Shown: in pieces, positions 35,590 to 37,101 of the stretch
Position numbering within the stretch: position 1 is the stretch's first letter
Layout: every line of letters begins with the position of its first letter
Source: Intoshia linei
Lineage: Eukaryota; Orthonectida; Rhopaluridae
Assembly: GCA_001642005.1 (NCBI GenBank)
Contig: LWCA01000240.1
Coordinates: forward strand, 1 to 37,101
Direction of reading: 5' to 3'
Length of the DNA: 37,101 nucleotides
Made by a program: the position numbers and the translations under genes
The notes under the pieces: model-generated
Seen by the model: the letters and a program-made list of their open reading frames with translations, nothing else
Told to the model about the DNA's origin: nothing
The model's database searches: none

Positions 35590-36472
35590 ACTTTAATTAC
35601 AAAATAATCTTATCCGCCAAAAAGATATCTAAAGTGAATATTAAATATAGAAATATTGATAGTAATACGTCAAATTATATCCAGGCATTTTCATCTGAAA
35701 CATTCGAATGAGTAAGCTGAAGAATATTGTAAATGATATTGTCGCTGCTGCGCACACAACTATTAAAAAATGTATTTATATAAATTTTATCCAAGTGATA
35801 AATTAGAATTGTCAGTCAAATCATTTTTAAGGAGGTTGGAAGGCAATTACTACATTATTATTATACACACAATGTAACCACAAATTTTTATTTTTGATCA
35901 TTTCAACATCAATTAAAATTATTCAAAAATACTTGTAGCTCTAGAAGACTACAAGTTTTAGAAATTAATAAATTATCGTAAAGAAAAAATGATAAAAACC
36001 ATACTTGTGATAAGGATTGTTAATTACTAATTATTCAATCAATACTAAATTATAATTTAATATACCATTCTTTCCAAAGATAGACTTTGTATTTGGTGCC
36101 TTTATAATCAATATAATGCAGACAAAAATGAATCCATCTAAAAATTAAAGAATTACAATAAATATTAACTTGTACACTGCGTTCCAAGTTATGCAAACAT
36201 TAATAATTTAAAAAGTAGTCACTTAATTCTATTAATTTTTTTATCATATTTATATATTCAACTAACAATACTTTAACGTGCCAAAAAAAATAATTACACA
36301 AAAATTACAAAAAATTTTGTGATTTTTGGTGTGCCCAAATTATTATGCAAATGAATATTAAACAATAATTTCTTGTCAATACGAATAAATAAATTTTTAA
36401 AAATATTTAAATAATATAATCCATTGTATTTTAAACCAAATTTAAGCAAAAAAATATAATTAAACTTTACAT
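35590..36472. other. AT-rich spacer, possible Tc1 terminus
   Basis: A spacer after RPAC2. Around 36260-36360 the words GTGTGCCCAAATTATTATGC and, inverted near 36185-36210, AAGTTATGCAAACATTAATA resemble a Tc1-type terminus for the transposase fragment to the right, but the pair is imperfect. The rest is featureless. Confidence 0.4.
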
Positions 36473-37101
36473 ATTAATATACCCCTTTCCGGGATATTAC
36501 AAGAAAAAGTCTTTTATCCATGGAATTCGTGATGTTTTCCATTGTTTTTTCAGTGATTGTTTTGATTTCTTTGAAAATTGCATGCCAGAGATCATTTTTG
36601 ATTGATATTGTTTATTCCCACTGTATATTTTTCTTTTAATTATGAACTATAGATTTTCAATACAATTAAGATCGGGAGAATTTGGCGGCCAACACATTAT
36701 TTTTTCTGATCCATAGCCATTTGATGAAAGATATTCTTTTGTATGACAGGATGCGTGACTTGGGTCATTATCATGCATAAAAATGAAATTTTTAAGAAAA
36801 CTTTTTCCTTTTTTTTATCCACTAAAAATCGTTATTTTTTAAAAACGCGCAGTATATTTCAGAATTAATTTTGGCTTCATCATCTAACTTAAAAGGTGTA
36901 TAATAGTGTATTTCACAATGCCTGCCCAAATCATTATACTCCCACCCTTTGATGACGCCTTAAACGATTTAGTGGTGATCTGTTATTCACTAACCAACCC
37001 TTACTCCACGAATCTGGCCCATCTAAAGATATTCTGGTTTCATCAGTAAAAATTTATCTTCATGTAATTTTTAGCCCAGGATAGTCGTAATTCCAGGTGT
37101 C
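36473..37101 (-). mobile_element. Tc1/mariner-type transposase, broken and truncated by the window edge
   Basis: Read on the minus strand, the fragment shows the catalytic-domain landmarks of Tc1 transposases. FTDETRISLDGPDSW holds the first aspartate of the region, RRHQRGGSIMIWAGI follows, MHDNDPSHASCH holds the second aspartate, and PNSPDLNCIENL holds the glutamate of a DD34E-type triad. Several frameshifts and stops separate these pieces, including one directly after IENL where a tryptophan is usual. The N-terminal DNA-binding part would lie beyond 37101. It is a dead copy. Confidence 0.82.

Noticed and set aside
35708-35803. 32-codon frame starting MSKLKNIVNDIVAAAH
   Set aside because: The start resembles some small mitochondrial proteins, but no downstream exon continues it in phase and the length is within chance.

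Overview
The window is nuclear DNA of a small invertebrate animal. It is AT-rich (my impression is about 70-75%; not counted). Its genes are split by GT-AG introns, many of them only 35-44 bp long. The coding content is animal-type: a dynactin actin-related protein, a retinoblastoma-family pocket protein, a LMO7/LIMCH1-like LIM protein and an LRRC74-like protein. I cannot name the taxon. The very short introns and about 3 kb per gene argue against a typical insect or vertebrate and fit some compact-genome invertebrates, but that is inference.

Layout. 1-440: imperfect tandem repeat. 662-5369 (-): ARP1/centractin, 11 exons. 5843-8851 (-): divergent RB-family gene containing only the pocket. 9567-9875 (+): 102-aa orphan. 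11155-15292 (+): LRRC74-like leucine-rich repeat/EF-hand gene, 15 exons. 16319-18542 (-): carnosine N-methyltransferase-like. 19495-20742 (-): type I protein arginine methyltransferase. 20938-21656 (+): decayed element with PHD-like and CCHC knuckles. 22157-22681 (+): VMA21, with stop codons only 40 bp from those of the convergent NOP2 (22722-24446, -). 25333-26085 (+): protein phosphatase 1 inhibitor-2. 27629-28406 (-): unrecognised multi-exon gene. 28542-32567 (+): LMO7/LIMCH1-like LIM protein. 32729-33333 (-): mitochondrial ribosomal protein S16. 34798-35589 (+): RPAC2/POLR1D. 36473-37101 (-): broken Tc1-type transposase running off the window.

The genes are ordinary housekeeping and cytoskeletal genes with no shared pathway, although three unrelated methyltransferases (carnosine, protein arginine, rRNA cytosine) lie within 8 kb. 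For most models, phase agreement at every splice junction plus recognisable family motifs supports the exon structure. Models with uncertain junctions are flagged.

The rest is occupied mainly by small non-autonomous DNA transposons (hAT-like, two with visible target-site duplications), a foldback element, a dispersed minisatellite seen at four places, and the Tc1 relic. I found no tRNA, rRNA or CRISPR. I also found no clear novel biological system; the most unusual points are the ultra-short introns and the pocket-only RB-like gene.
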